The translations under genes were made by a program, and so were the position numbers. A stretch of DNA of 64,000 nucleotides from Paenibacillus sp. ACRRY (GTDB lineage: Bacteria > Bacillota > Bacilli > Paenibacillales > Paenibacillaceae), in assembly GCF_022346995.1 (NCBI RefSeq), contig NZ_JAKRNM010000003.1, forward strand, positions 496,001 through 560,000. The letters are read 5' to 3'. This document shows, piece after piece, positions 8,756 through 17,865 of this stretch (positions are counted from its first letter, which is position 1; every line of letters starts with the position of its first letter). Under the pieces are notes generated by a model that ran no database searches, was not told where the DNA came from, and saw only the letters and a list, made by a program, of their open reading frames with translations.

Positions 8756-8849
8756 AAAATTCTGGGCTGCACCTGTCTGAGAGATAGATTAGTAAATATG
8801 AAAAGAAAGATTTAAACATAAAATACCAATAAAACATTTTCTTTACCAA

Positions 8850-8879
8850 TTGACAATGGATAAGTCTGGATGGTATAGT
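8850..8879 (+). promoter_or_regulatory. Sigma-A promoter of cspA
   Basis: TTGACA (8850-8855) and TATAGT (8874-8879) are 18 nt apart. The 5' leader is about 60 nt and includes GGCTAAGGTCTTGGCC (8889-8904), which can pair with itself. Cold-shock genes often have structured leaders, but whether this one responds to cold is inference. Confidence 0.75.
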
Positions 8880-8945
8880 CTGAATTGTGGGCTAAGGTCT
8901 TGGCCAGAGCTTCACTTCATTTGATGACGAAGGGAATGTTAGTGC

Positions 8946-9143
8946 ATGCAAGGTAAAGTAAAATGGTTCAACGCAGAAAAAGGTTACGGTTTCATCGAGA
9001 CTGAAGATGGCGGCGACGTATTCGTACACTTCTCCGCAATTCAATCCGAAGGCTTCAAAACTTTGGAAGAAGGTCAATCCGTAGAATTCGACATCGTCGA
9101 AGGCGCACGTGGACCTCAAGCCGCTAACGTAATCAAATTATAA
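8946..9143 (+). CDS. cspA: Cold shock protein (CspA family)
   Basis: 65-residue single OB-fold RNA chaperone. The RNP1 motif (KGYGFIE) and RNP2 motif (VFVHFSAI) are both intact, and the length is standard. It binds single-stranded RNA and DNA and melts mRNA structure. AAGGGAA precedes the ATG. Codon use is strongly biased, consistent with high expression. It is a single-gene unit with its own promoter and terminator. The subfamily name (cspA, B, C or D) cannot be fixed from sequence alone. Confidence 0.96.
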   Translation: MQGKVKWFNAEKGYGFIETEDGGDVFVHFSAIQSEGFKTLEEGQSVEFDIVEGARGPQAANVIKL

Positions 9144-9207
9144 TCATCCGGACAATCCGACCTACATATATGGTTAGATGGTTACCAATTGAATTATCGC
9201 TAGCAAT

Positions 9208-9237
9208 AGACTCCGGTTTTCCGGGGTCTTTTTTTGT
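9208..9237 (+). terminator. Intrinsic terminator of cspA
   Basis: AGACTCCGG (9208-9216) pairs with CCGGGGTCT (9221-9229) around a TTTT loop and is followed by seven Ts and more. Confidence 0.92.
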
Positions 9238-9500
9238 TTTTCTAATAGATTCTTTTTAAGATATTACATAATAGATTGAGAAAAGAGGAAAACGGTTAAT
9301 TACTTCTTCAAGCGCCCTATATCAACATCATGTAAATACAGGATTTCGCCTAAATATGATGAAATACCGCGAAATATGGCGTTACGCGCAGGTGGGCAGA
9401 TGTGGCTTGAACAGATGTCATGATTCGGTCACCGGGAGTTTTTACATGGCGCTTACATTCGTGTTATAATGAAGTGGCAAAGGAAAAGGAGGAGTGCCCT
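9238..9500 (+). promoter_or_regulatory. Spacer with hpf promoter
   Basis: No gene in this stretch. A sigma-A-like promoter, TTTACA (9441-9446) and TATAAT (9465-9470) with an 18-nt spacer, lies about 30 nt ahead of hpf. I could not make out a convincing sigma-B or sigma-H site, although hpf is under stress sigma control in B. subtilis. Confidence 0.6.
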
Positions 9501-10064
9501 ATGAATTTAAGTATTCGAGGTCAACAAATCGAGGTTACCGATGCTTTGAAAGATTATGTCGACAAAAAGTTGAGTAGACTCGAGAAGTATTTCGATGCAC
9601 CCCTTAACTCTGACGGTGCTGTAACATTGAGCACGACGAGAGGCTTGCATACGGTTGAGGTGACGATTCCTTTGAAAGGCATTGTGCTCCGTGCTGAAGA
9701 TGAGAGTGACGATATGTACGCTTCCATTGACGCCGTGGTGGACAAGTTGGAACGTCAGATCCGTAAACACAAAACGAAAGTTAACCGGAAGTTCCGCCAG
9801 GAAGGCAGCTTGAAAACACTCTTCGTTGAAGATCCGACAGGTACAGTAGCTACTGCTGAACTGGATGTGGATACAGAGGACGATGATTTTGAAGTGGTAC
9901 GGACGAAACGCTTTATGTTGAAACCGATGGACGTGGAAGAGGCAATCCTCCAAATGAACATGGTCGGCCACAATTTCTTCGTATTCTCCAACATTGAGAA
10001 TGAAGAAGTCAGCGTCGTGTACAAACGGAACGATGGGAAATATGGTTTAATCGAGCAAGGTTAA
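9501..10064 (+). CDS. hpf: Ribosome hibernation promoting factor, long form
   Basis: Binds 30S subunits and dimerises 70S into inactive 100S ribosomes in stationary phase. The 187-residue protein has the N-terminal RaiA/YfiA fold (MNLSIRGQQIEVTDALKDYV to about residue 100). A linker is followed by the C-terminal dimerisation domain (VVRTKRFMLKPMDVEEAILQ, then GHNFFVFSNIENEEVSVVYK). This makes it the long form typical of Firmicutes. The ATG at 9501 has AAGGAGGAG upstream; the frame stays open further up, but that part has no family similarity. In B. subtilis it also precedes secA (yvyD). Confidence 0.97.
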   Translation: MNLSIRGQQIEVTDALKDYVDKKLSRLEKYFDAPLNSDGAVTLSTTRGLHTVEVTIPLKGIVLRAEDESDDMYASIDAVVDKLERQIRKHKTKVNRKFRQEGSLKTLFVEDPTGTVATAELDVDTEDDDFEVVRTKRFMLKPMDVEEAILQMNMVGHNFFVFSNIENEEVSVVYKRNDGKYGLIEQG

Positions 10065-10179
10065 TCATCCTTGTACGATGACTCTGAATGACCCATTAAT
10101 GGTAAAATGAATACTTACGAAAAATTGGACTACAGGAGGACATCTTCGTATCCTGTATGATTAAATGAACAAACTAACA

Positions 10180-10214
10180 AGAGCCTCTGTCCCATACGGG
10201 ATGGGGCTCTTTTC
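10180..10214 (+). terminator. Intrinsic terminator of hpf
   Basis: GAGCCTCTGTCCC (10181-10193) pairs imperfectly with GGGATGGGGCTC (10198-10209), then a T run follows. Confidence 0.85.
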
Positions 10215-10875
10215 TGCATGGACGCAGCCGGGAAAATTTGTGCAAGTAAGTTTATGAAACTATTTCCCATGCAGCTGCGTCTAATAGAGAGTAGGAAGCA
10301 GGAGTACTGCCCACTAAAAAATTGAACTTTTACACTCTTAATGTGTTAATAATGGAGTTTTATGATAGACTCAGTAAACTGAGAGAAGGTTCCATTTTTA
10401 CCATGAACATTTTCTTGAACTAACCATATGATCTGAAAATATGACAGCGAAAAGAAAGGCTTCCGCTAACGGCTATGATTTTTTGCACCTAAACGTGTAC
10501 GAAGAGGCTCCAGAAGTTCCAAGAAGTATGCCTCGGCGTGTTGCGGCGACCCTTACAAACTGTTACAATTTATGCAAGAGAATCATTGTCCTGATGAGGA
10601 ATTGTCAACGAATGATCGCTAATCATAATCAATGACAGGCACAGCACCATGAACATGATTCGTAAGGTTTGGAATTGCCCTTATTATGCAAGGAGCGAGT
10701 CCGTGAATATCGAATCAGCTTCATGAGTAATCCTGGCCAAGCCTGGAGTTGATTCATCCATATTAATGTTTTATATCGTTTGTCACCCCCGGGCAAGTGG
10801 ATGCACATATCCATCCGATGGTGTCGCATGGCGGCAGCAGGGGGTCTATTCTGTTTTGCACGAAAGGGGTATACC
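10215..10875. other. Long spacer hpf-secA
   Basis: About 660 bp without a convincing gene. A 64-codon open frame at 10441-10635 has no ribosome binding site and no recognisable motif. The secA frame stays open to 10780, but the upstream part lacks family similarity. I see no clear sigma-A promoter; TTGAAC at 10322 has only a poor -10 match 18 nt later. A long secA leader is possible but unproven. Confidence 0.5.
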
Positions 10876-13380
10876 ATGCTAGGACTTGTCAAAAAGATCT
10901 TCGGCGACATGAACGAACGTGATGTTAAACGTCTGATGAAGACGGTCGATGTGATCAATAAACTGGAACCACAATTTCAGGCATTGTCTGATGAGCAACT
11001 GAAATCCAAAACCGAGGAATTCCGTGCCCGTATCGAAAAAGGGGAAACAACGGACGAGCTTCTGCCGGAAGCATTCGCAACGGTACGTGAAGCATCCCGC
11101 CGGGTTCTGGGCAAACGTCACTATGACGTACAGATGCTGGGTGGTATCGCTCTGCATGAGGGCCGCATCTCCGAGATGAAAACGGGTGAAGGTAAAACCC
11201 TCGTGGGAACTCTCCCGGTTTACCTGAATGCATTGATGTCCAAAGGGGTACACGTCGTTACCGTCAATGACTATTTGGCACAGCGTGACAGCCAGGAAAT
11301 GGGACAGATCTACGAATTCCTGGGCATGACGGTAGGGGTTAACCTGAGCGGCATGGACCATGCGCTGAAACAGCATGCATATGCTTGTGATATTACGTAC
11401 GGAACGAACAATGAATTCGGATTCGACTATCTGCGTGACAACATGGTGCTATACAAAGAGCAAATGGTACAACGTCCGCTGTTCTTCTGTATCATTGACG
11501 AAGTGGATTCCATCCTGGTCGATGAGGCGCGTACGCCTCTGATCATTTCCGGACAAGCTCAGAAGTCTACGGACCTGTACTATGCAGCAGACCGTTTCGT
11601 GAAACGTCTGACGCCGGAAGAAGACTTTACAGTGGATATTAAAGTGAAATCCGTTGCCTTGACTGAAGGTGGGGTAGCTAAAGCGGAGAAAGCATTCGGC
11701 ATTGAGAACTTGTATGATCACGCCAATGTTACGCTTAACCATCACATCGTACAAGCGCTGAAAGCGAACGTAATCATGCGTCGTGACGTCGACTACGTAG
11801 TCAGCGATGAAGAAGTCATGATCGTCGATGAGTTCACAGGCCGTCTGATGGCTGGTCGTCGCTATAGTGACGGGTTGCACCAGGCGATTGAAGCAAAAGA
11901 AGGCATCGAGGTACAGAACGAGAGCATGACGCTCGCTACAATCACATTCCAGAACTACTTCCGGATGTACCGCAAGCTTGCGGGGATGACGGGTACAGCG
12001 AAAACCGAGGAAGAAGAGTTTAAGAAAATCTACGGTCTCGAAGTATTGCAGATTCCGACCAACCGTCCGAACAAACGGAATGACATGGCAGATGTCGTTT
12101 ACAAGAGCATCGACGGCAAGTTTAAAGCTGTAGTTGAAGAGATCGTGGAACGTCATAGCAAAAACCAGCCGGTTCTGGTCGGTACAGTATCGATCGAGAA
12201 CTCCGAGCGTCTCTCCGACATGCTGAAACGCCGTGGTGTCAAACACCAGGTACTGAATGCCAAATACCATGCGGAAGAAGCAGAAATTATCTCTGGAGCT
12301 GGTCAAGCAGGTGCGGTTACGATCGCAACCAACATGGCTGGACGGGGTACGGATATTATCTTGGGTGAAGGCGTAGCCGAAGTGGGCGGTCTTCATATCA
12401 TCGGTACAGAGCGTCACGAATCACGCCGGATCGATAACCAGCTGCGCGGACGTGCAGGACGTCAGGGTGACCCGGGTTCTACACAGTTCTATCTGTCACT
12501 TGGTGATGAGCTGATGAGACGTTTCGGTGCAGACAACGTACTGAACATGATGGAGCGTCTTGGCTTTGAAGAGGACCAACCGATTGAGAGCCGCATGATT
12601 ACTCGTGCAGTTGAGTCCGCACAGAAGCGTGTTGAAGGAAACAACTTTGACGTACGTAAAGTCGTTCTTCAATATGATGATGTCATGAACCAACAACGTG
12701 AGATTATTTATAAACAGCGCCGCGAGGTGCTTGAATCCGAAAATATCAAACAGATCGTTATGGATATGATCAAGCCTTCCATTGAACGTATTGTTGAAGC
12801 ACACTGCAGTGACGATATTCCAGAGAACTGGGAGCTGCAGGAAGTGGCGGACTACATGAACAGCAAATTGCTGGATGATGGTGCGATCACCAAAGACGAG
12901 CTGTGGGGTAAGGAAGCTGAAGAAATCATCGAGTACCTGTTTGATAAAGTGCAGAAGAAGTACAATGCACGCGAAGAGCGTATCGGTGAAGAAATGGTTC
13001 GTGAGTTTGAAAAAGTCGTTGTGCTTCGTGCAGTCGACAGCAAATGGATGGACCACATCGATGCGATGGATCAACTGCGTCAAGGTATCCACCTTCGTGC
13101 ATACGGCGGTACAGATCCACTGCGTGAGTACCAATTTGAAGGTTTTGAAATGTTCCATCAGATGATCGCTTCGATCCAGGAAGAAGTGGCAACTTATGTG
13201 ATGAGAGCCCAAATCGAGAGCAATCAGGAGCGTCAAGCGGTAGTGGAAGAGAGCCAGATCTCGACTAGCGGAGAACCTGCTGAGAAGCGTCCGGTAAAAG
13301 TCTCCGACCAGATCGGCCGCAACGATCCTTGTCCATGCGGCAGCGGCAAAAAGTATAAACACTGCCACGGCCAAGAATAG
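10876..13380 (+). CDS. secA: Preprotein translocase ATPase SecA
   Basis: Motor that pushes preproteins through SecYEG. The 834-residue protein begins [20 protein letters not shown]. It has Walker A (MKTGEGKT), the DEVDSIL Walker B segment, the preprotein cross-linking domain, the second nucleotide-binding fold ([10 protein letters not shown], then [10 protein letters not shown]) and the C-terminal zinc motif ([18 protein letters not shown]). The ATG at 10876 fits the family N-terminus and has AAAGGGG 8 nt upstream. The length is typical for a Firmicute SecA1. A repeat element follows within 20 nt of the stop codon. Confidence 0.98.
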   Translation: MLGLVKKIFGDMNERDVKRLMKTVDVINKLEPQFQALSDEQLKSKTEEFRARIEKGETTDELLPEAFATVREASRRVLGKRHYDVQMLGGIALHEGRISEMKTGEGKTLVGTLPVYLNALMSKGVHVVTVNDYLAQRDSQEMGQIYEFLGMTVGVNLSGMDHALKQHAYACDITYGTNNEFGFDYLRDNMVLYKEQMVQRPLFFCIIDEVDSILVDEARTPLIISGQAQKSTDLYYAADRFVKRLTPEEDFTVDIKVKSVALTEGGVAKAEKAFGIENLYDHANVTLNHHIVQALKANVIMRRDVDYVVSDEEVMIVDEFTGRLMAGRRYSDGLHQAIEAKEGIEVQNESMTLATITFQNYFRMYRKLAGMTGTAKTEEEEFKKIYGLEVLQIPTNRPNKRNDMADVVYKSIDGKFKAVVEEIVERHSKNQPVLVGTVSIENSERLSDMLKRRGVKHQVLNAKYHAEEAEIISGAGQAGAVTIATNMAGRGTDIILGEGVAEVGGLHIIGTERHESRRIDNQLRGRAGRQGDPGSTQFYLSLGDELMRRFGADNVLNMMERLGFEEDQPIESRMITRAVESAQKRVEGNNFDVRKVVLQYDDVMNQQREIIYKQRREVLESENIKQIVMDMIKPSIERIVEAHCSDDIPENWELQEVADYMNSKLLDDGAITKDELWGKEAEEIIEYLFDKVQKKYNAREERIGEEMVREFEKVVVLRAVDSKWMDHIDAMDQLRQGIHLRAYGGTDPLREYQFEGFEMFHQMIASIQEEVATYVMRAQIESNQERQAVVEESQISTSGEPAEKRPVKVSDQIGRNDPCPCGSGKKYKHCHGQE

Positions 13381-13395
13381 TTAAGCGATATTCTC

Positions 13396-13585
13396 TTACA
13401 CCATAACGGAGATTGCAGAAGCAATCTGGAGAAGCGAAGCGTTCGCCTAAAAGCTTTCTGAAAGAAAGCTGCATCGGAAGCATACGCTATCACCAGATTT
13501 GTTCCTTTTATAAAAGGGAATCAAAAAAAATCTGGGGATAACAGCGATCGGAAGATGCTACTGCAATCGGAGTGTTATGGTGTAA
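13396..13585 (+). repeat. Dispersed palindromic repeat, copy 1 (secA-prfB)
   Basis: Bounded by a perfect 12-bp inverted repeat, TTACACCATAAC (13396-13407) and GTTATGGTGTAA (13574-13585). Inside are GCGAAGCGTTCGC (a small hairpin), AGCTTTCTGAAAGAAAGCT (another), and a long arm pair CCAGATTT / AAATCTGG. The near-invariant tail GGGGATAACAGCGATCGGAAG is followed by GCAATCGGAGTG. The tail and the 5' AATCTGRAGAAGCG block recur at 20319, 21419 and 63855. Copies 1 and 4 share the AGCTTTC hairpin insert; copies 2 and 3 lack it. Confidence 0.9.
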
Positions 13586-13614
13586 TAGCAGCTAGGTTAA
13601 CTTATATAGAATAC

Positions 13615-13836
13615 ATGAACGGCTCCTTGCAGCCGGGCATTTCAAATGATCAAATGAAGGATGCAGAACCGGTGATTGGTGCATAGTTATAACTATGCAG
13701 CCATGATCCAGGTGAAGAGAATTGCCGCTATAATGGTAATCTGGACACCGAGGTGAAGCATCTGACACCAGATCTGGAGAAGTGCCCGGTTTGCGGGGAG
13801 CTTATCTTAATGAAAAGAGGAATTGCACATGATTGA
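13615..13836 (+). pseudogene. Broken small CxxC protein gene ahead of prfB
   Basis: One reading frame runs from ATG 13615 to TGA 13834-13836, 73 codons, but has TAG at 13684 and TAA at 13690. The downstream part reads CRYNGNLDTEVKHLTPDLEK then CPVCGEL, which looks like a zinc-ribbon tail. The upstream part reads MNGSLQPGISNDQMKDAEPV. Both stops lie inside GCATAGTTATAACTATGC (13681-13698), an 18-bp perfect palindrome. The frame ends overlapping the prfB start (ATG 13829), as a coupled gene would. I read this as a small gene interrupted by a palindrome-bearing change. It could instead be chance openness. No family name can be given. Confidence 0.4.
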
Positions 13837-14942
13837 TCCAAGCGTGAAGCAGGACCTGCGTGAAATAGGCAAGAAACTAACAAACCTTAGGGGGTCTCTT
13901 TGACTTAGATCTCAAACAGGAAATGATTGAGAACTTTGAAGAGAAGATGTCTGCTCCCGACTTCTGGGACGATAATGAAAAGGCGCAATCGGTTATCGCC
14001 GAGATGAATGCGGTGAAGGGATCGGTTGATCAATACGCCAAACTCCAGCAGGACTATGATGATGCCCTAATGATGGTTGAACTGGCTGATGAAGAAGGCG
14101 ACGAAGATCTGGCTGCCGAGGTTGCCAGCAGTGTTACGGCAATCGTGAGCAAGTTGGAAGAGTTTGAACTTCAGCTTCTGCTGAATCAACCGTATGATAA
14201 AATGAACGCAATTCTTGAGCTTCACCCGGGTGCGGGCGGTACCGAGTCACAGGACTGGGGACAAATGCTGCTCCGGATGTACACTCGCTGGGCTGAGAAA
14301 CGCGGCTTCAAGGTAGAGGTGCTGGATTATCTGCCAGGTGATGAGGCAGGGATTAAAAGTGTTACGTTGTCCATCAAGGGACATAATGCTTATGGTTATC
14401 TGAAAGCAGAGAAGGGTGTCCATCGGTTGGTGCGGATCTCTCCTTTTGACTCTTCGGGCCGCAGACATACATCCTTCGTATCCTGTGACGTTGTTCCAGA
14501 GATCGACGATACGGTGGAAGTGGACATCCGGACAGAGGATTTGAAGATCGATACGTATCGTGCGAGTGGTGCGGGTGGACAGCACATCAATACCACCGAC
14601 TCTGCCGTGCGGATCACACACATTCCTACCGGAGTCGTGGTAACGTGTCAGAACGAACGTTCACAGATCAAGAACCGTGAGCGTGCGATGACGATGCTTC
14701 GTTCCAAATTGTATGAGCGTAAAATTGAAGAACAAAAACAACAGCTGGATGAAATCCGAGGCGATCAGTCGGATATTTCATGGGGAAGCCAGATTCGCTC
14801 CTATGTATTCCATCCCTATAGTATGGTAAAGGATCACCGTACGAGCGTAGAGACAGGAAATACAGGTGCAGTCATGGACGGCGACCTCGATGCATTCATC
14901 GATGGTTATTTGCGCAGCCAGATTAAAGTAGAAACCGAGTAA
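13829..14942 (+). CDS. prfB: Peptide chain release factor 2, programmed +1 frameshift
   Basis: RF2 releases peptides at UGA and UAA. The first 24 codons ([20 protein letters not shown] then RGSL) end in CTT TGA C. An internal Shine-Dalgarno AGGGGG (13889-13894) sits 3 nt before the CTT. Ribosomes shift +1 onto GAC (13902) and continue [15 protein letters not shown] to the end at 14942, giving about 370 aa. The RF2 anticodon motif SPF (in RISPFDSSG) and the catalytic GGQ (ASGAGGQH) are present. AGAGGA lies 8 nt ahead of the start. This is the autoregulated bacterial prfB arrangement: low RF2 lets the shift occur. Confidence 0.97.
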
Positions 14943-14945
14943 TCA

Positions 14946-15006
14946 AAGTTCCTGTATGGACCGGATACGTGTAGGCGTATGCTGGTGTATACAGGGACTT
15001 TTTTTT
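14946..15006 (+). terminator. Intrinsic terminator of prfB
   Basis: AAGTTCCTGTAT (14946-14957) pairs with ATACAGGGACTT (14989-15000), followed by further Ts. The interior of the loop is partly structured. Confidence 0.88.
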
Positions 15007-15069
15007 GAGCCCAAATAGGGAAGAAAAATCAGCAACTTATCAGTCATATAAAAGGAGAACACGACAACC

Positions 15070-15975
15070 ATGCAAGAGCATCAGCATTTCGTTCCAAATC
15101 GCAAAAAGAGGTTAACCACCCTTATCCCTCTGAACGGACCCTGGAGAAACGTAGTGGATACGGCATCCATTATTTTTGGTTCGTTTCTCATTGCGGTAGC
15201 CTTTAACTTATTTTTATTACCTAATCAGATCGCTTCAGGTGGAGTATCCGGGCTGTCTATTCTCGGAAAGGAATGGCTGGGGCTCGAACCCGCATACACG
15301 CAGTGGGCCATTAACATTCCACTACTCATCGCAGGCTTTCTACTTATTGGTAAGCAATACGGGATCCGTTCGGTACTCGGCAGTATTGTGCTGCCCCTAT
15401 TTGTTTATCTGACAAAAGACTGGGCCATTCCCACGATGAATCCGTTGCTCGGATCTCTGTATGGAGGTATCGGTGTGGGTCTCGGCATCGGCATTGTATA
15501 CCGGGGAAGAGGTTCAACAGGTGGGATGAGTATCCTTGCCAGAATCGTACAGAAGTACAGCGGGCTTAGTTACTCTCTTTGCGTGGTGATCATGGATGCT
15601 ACCGTTATTATTATGGCTGCATTTGTATTGTCGTTGGAGCAGTCACTTTATGCACTGATTGGGCTATACGTTACCGGAAAAGTCATTGATGCCGTGGAGA
15701 TGGGACTTGGTTACTCGAAGGTTGCATACATTATCTCCAACAAGACGGAGCCAATCACCAAAGTCATTCTTGCCGATCTGGATCGTGGACTAACGAAGCT
15801 GGAGGCAAAGGGTGGTTACACGGACGACCAGCGTACTGTATTGATGGTCGTGGTTGGGCAAAATGAGGTGCCGAGACTGAAGGCACTGATCCGGTCCGTG
15901 GACCCGGGTGCTTTTGTTATTATCAGTAATGCGCACGAAGTGCTCGGCGAAGGCTTCAAGCGAGACGAGGCATAA
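15070..15975 (+). CDS. YitT family membrane protein (DUF161/DUF2179)
   Basis: Function not established; family members are polytopic membrane proteins with a cytoplasmic C-terminal DUF2179 domain. The 301 residues show about five or six hydrophobic segments, including SIIFGSFLIAVAFNLFLLPN with the family-typical ASGGVSGLSIL just after it. The C-terminal domain has DRGLTKLEAKGGYTDDQRTV then LMVVVGQNEVPRLKALIRSV. The N-terminal 25 residues are polar and longer than usual. AAAGGAG precedes the ATG. It is monocistronic, between the prfB terminator and a shared terminator with cls. Confidence 0.9.
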   Translation: MQEHQHFVPNRKKRLTTLIPLNGPWRNVVDTASIIFGSFLIAVAFNLFLLPNQIASGGVSGLSILGKEWLGLEPAYTQWAINIPLLIAGFLLIGKQYGIRSVLGSIVLPLFVYLTKDWAIPTMNPLLGSLYGGIGVGLGIGIVYRGRGSTGGMSILARIVQKYSGLSYSLCVVIMDATVIIMAAFVLSLEQSLYALIGLYVTGKVIDAVEMGLGYSKVAYIISNKTEPITKVILADLDRGLTKLEAKGGYTDDQRTVLMVVVGQNEVPRLKALIRSVDPGAFVIISNAHEVLGEGFKRDEA

Positions 15976-16011
15976 TTTCAGTTAGTGCCCATTAAAGTTT
16001 CGCTATAAAAT

Positions 16012-16066
16012 AAAAAGCAGGGATGTCCATTCCAGCCAAACATGGCGGAGGATGTCCCTGCTTTTT
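16012..16066. terminator. Bidirectional terminator yitT-like / cls
   Basis: AAAAAGCAGGGA (16012-16023) is perfectly complementary to TCCCTGCTTTTT (16055-16066), so it serves both convergent genes. Confidence 0.9.
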
Positions 16067-16084
16067 ACGTTTTGAATTACCCTG

Positions 16085-17533
16085 TTACAAAATTGGAGAA
16101 AGTAAGCGGGAGATCGCTTCTTTGAAACGAATCTTCAGGCTGCGCTTGTTGTACTCCTCCTGCGTCATCTCACGGGACACCTTAAGGTCATGCTCGAAGG
16201 TATCAACCAATGCTGTGGCGATGACCTCATCATACATAAAGGCATTCACCTCAAAGTTCAACCGGAAACTGCGGTAATCAATATTGGCCGTACCCACCGA
16301 TGCGACCATACTGTCGATAATAAGCGTTTTGGCATGGATAAAGCCGTTATCGTATATAAATACTTTTGCTCCAACTTTCAACAGCTCACCAATGTAAGAC
16401 AGTGTAGCCCAGTATACGAAGGCATGATCCGGTTTATTGGGAATCATGATGCGCACATCGATACCTGACAGGCACGCGAGACGTATGGCTTCGAATACAC
16501 TGGCATCCGGGATAAAGTAAGGCGTCTGAATCAGAATGGAATGTTTGGCCCCATTAATCATCTTCAGATAACTGTTCTTGATGTGCTCCGTCTCTGCATC
16601 TGGTCCGCTGGAGACAATCTGCATCGCCGTCGTTCCTGTACCCTCAATATGTGGGAAATGTTCAGGAACATATGGGGTATCATGCTGCTTGGATGCTTCA
16701 TTCCAATCCAGAAGGAAGCGCGTCTGAAGCGCATGAACGGCATTTCCCTGAATCCGCAGATGGGTATCGCGCCAATAACCGAATTTGGAATTCAACCCGA
16801 GGTACTCATCACCCACGTTAAATCCGCCGGTATAACCGAGGTTACCGTCAATGATGACGATTTTACGGTGGTTGCGGTAGTTCATACGCAGGTTGATCAG
16901 ACTGAATTTTGATGGGAAAAAGACTTCCACCAAACCGCCTGCTTCGCGCAATTCTTTGAAAAAGCGGTTTGATACCCGCCGCGACCCAAGCGCGTCGTAC
17001 AGCAGACGAACCTTGATGCCTTCCCGCGCTTTGCGGATCAGGGCATCCCGAATGCGTTTACCCAACCGGTCGCCCCGGTAAATGTAATATTGTACGTGCA
17101 CATGATCCTGCGCGGCTTCGATATCATCGAGTAACCGTTGGAATTTGTCCGTTCCATCCGTGATGATCTCTACAGCATTGTCTTCCGTAAGGAGAGCACC
17201 GTTCTGTTTCAAATTCATGTAGATCATGTCCTGGCTGCTTTCGGTGGCTCTGTTGTTAAATGGCGTCCGATTATCATGCAGCTGTTCGAGCTGTGCGGCA
17301 ATGCGTTCCTCCAGACCTAGCTTCTTTCTCTCTTTCCATTGGAACAGCCGGTAGCGGGTCAGATTCTGACCTGTTAGTAGATAAAGTACGAACCCAAGCA
17401 CAGGAATAAAGTTCAATACAAGCAGCCAAGCCCAGGATGCACTGGCATCCTTGCGTTCGAAGAACACGACTGCCGCAGCGAAGATAATATTCAGGCCCAG
17501 GAGTACCATAAGTAAAATGGATTCGATATGCAC
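16085..17533 (-). CDS. cls: Cardiolipin synthase
   Basis: Condenses two phosphatidylglycerols into cardiolipin at the membrane. The 482-residue protein has two N-terminal membrane helices (PLDc_N type) and two phospholipase-D HKD motifs. The first is HRKIVIIDGNLGYTGG and the second HAKTLIIDSMVASVGTANID. The ending (RLLSPIL) is typical for Bacillales. The start is GTG at 17533, with GGGGGA 6 nt upstream on the minus strand. It is divergent from the arg operon. Which of several cls paralogues it is cannot be told. Confidence 0.95.
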   Translation of the reverse strand: MHIESILLMVLLGLNIIFAAAVVFFERKDASASWAWLLVLNFIPVLGFVLYLLTGQNLTRYRLFQWKERKKLGLEERIAAQLEQLHDNRTPFNNRATESSQDMIYMNLKQNGALLTEDNAVEIITDGTDKFQRLLDDIEAAQDHVHVQYYIYRGDRLGKRIRDALIRKAREGIKVRLLYDALGSRRVSNRFFKELREAGGLVEVFFPSKFSLINLRMNYRNHRKIVIIDGNLGYTGGFNVGDEYLGLNSKFGYWRDTHLRIQGNAVHALQTRFLLDWNEASKQHDTPYVPEHFPHIEGTGTTAMQIVSSGPDAETEHIKNSYLKMINGAKHSILIQTPYFIPDASVFEAIRLACLSGIDVRIMIPNKPDHAFVYWATLSYIGELLKVGAKVFIYDNGFIHAKTLIIDSMVASVGTANIDYRSFRLNFEVNAFMYDEVIATALVDTFEHDLKVSREMTQEEYNKRSLKIRFKEAISRLLSPIL

Positions 17534-17865
17534 TGTAGTCCCCCATGTCTCGTAATGACCAACGTGAATCCATTCATAAACCCTTCCTCGTGTAGAATTT
17601 GTTATGAATAAGACCTTGGTATGTAATGTTTCCTATAAAACGTATTTTAGCAGAAGTATTCGGGTTCGTCCGCAGATATTGGAAAGATATGTTCGGATTT
17701 GATAAGAATCCATGTGAAATTGATGGTAGAGTGTTGTATTTATATAACTAGAGTCGTATAATAATACACAAATATGCATAGAAGCGACGGAATTACAGTG
17801 TGAGGGCCGTTTGAGGGCATGAGCATCGTATAAGTATCGCATACAACAGGATTGGGGGAGCGAGA
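17534..17865 (+). promoter_or_regulatory. cls-argC divergent spacer with arg operon promoter
   Basis: A sigma-A promoter, TTGTAT (17734-17739) and TATAAT (17757-17762) with a 17-nt spacer, faces argC about 100 nt upstream of it. The region around the -10 (ATAATAATACACAAATATGCAT) is AT-rich and could hold ArgR/AhrC ARG boxes, but I see no clean 18-bp palindrome. No T-box or riboswitch is recognised in the leader. Confidence 0.65.

Noticed and set aside
10441..10635. 64-codon open frame in the hpf-secA spacer
   Set aside because: No ribosome binding site before the ATG, no recognisable motif and erratic composition. Probably chance.
10780..10875. Upstream extension of the secA reading frame
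   Set aside because: The added 32 residues lack SecA similarity, and the ATG at 10876 has a good AAAGGGG site and the family start [10 protein letters not shown].
13535..13560. Resemblance of the repeat tail GGGGATAACAG to a 23S rRNA motif
   Set aside because: Only about ten bases match and the flanks do not; likely coincidence.
13396..13585. CRISPR array or attachment site as explanation for the repeats
   Set aside because: Copies are long, far apart and in different loci, with no regular spacers, no cas genes and no integrase nearby.
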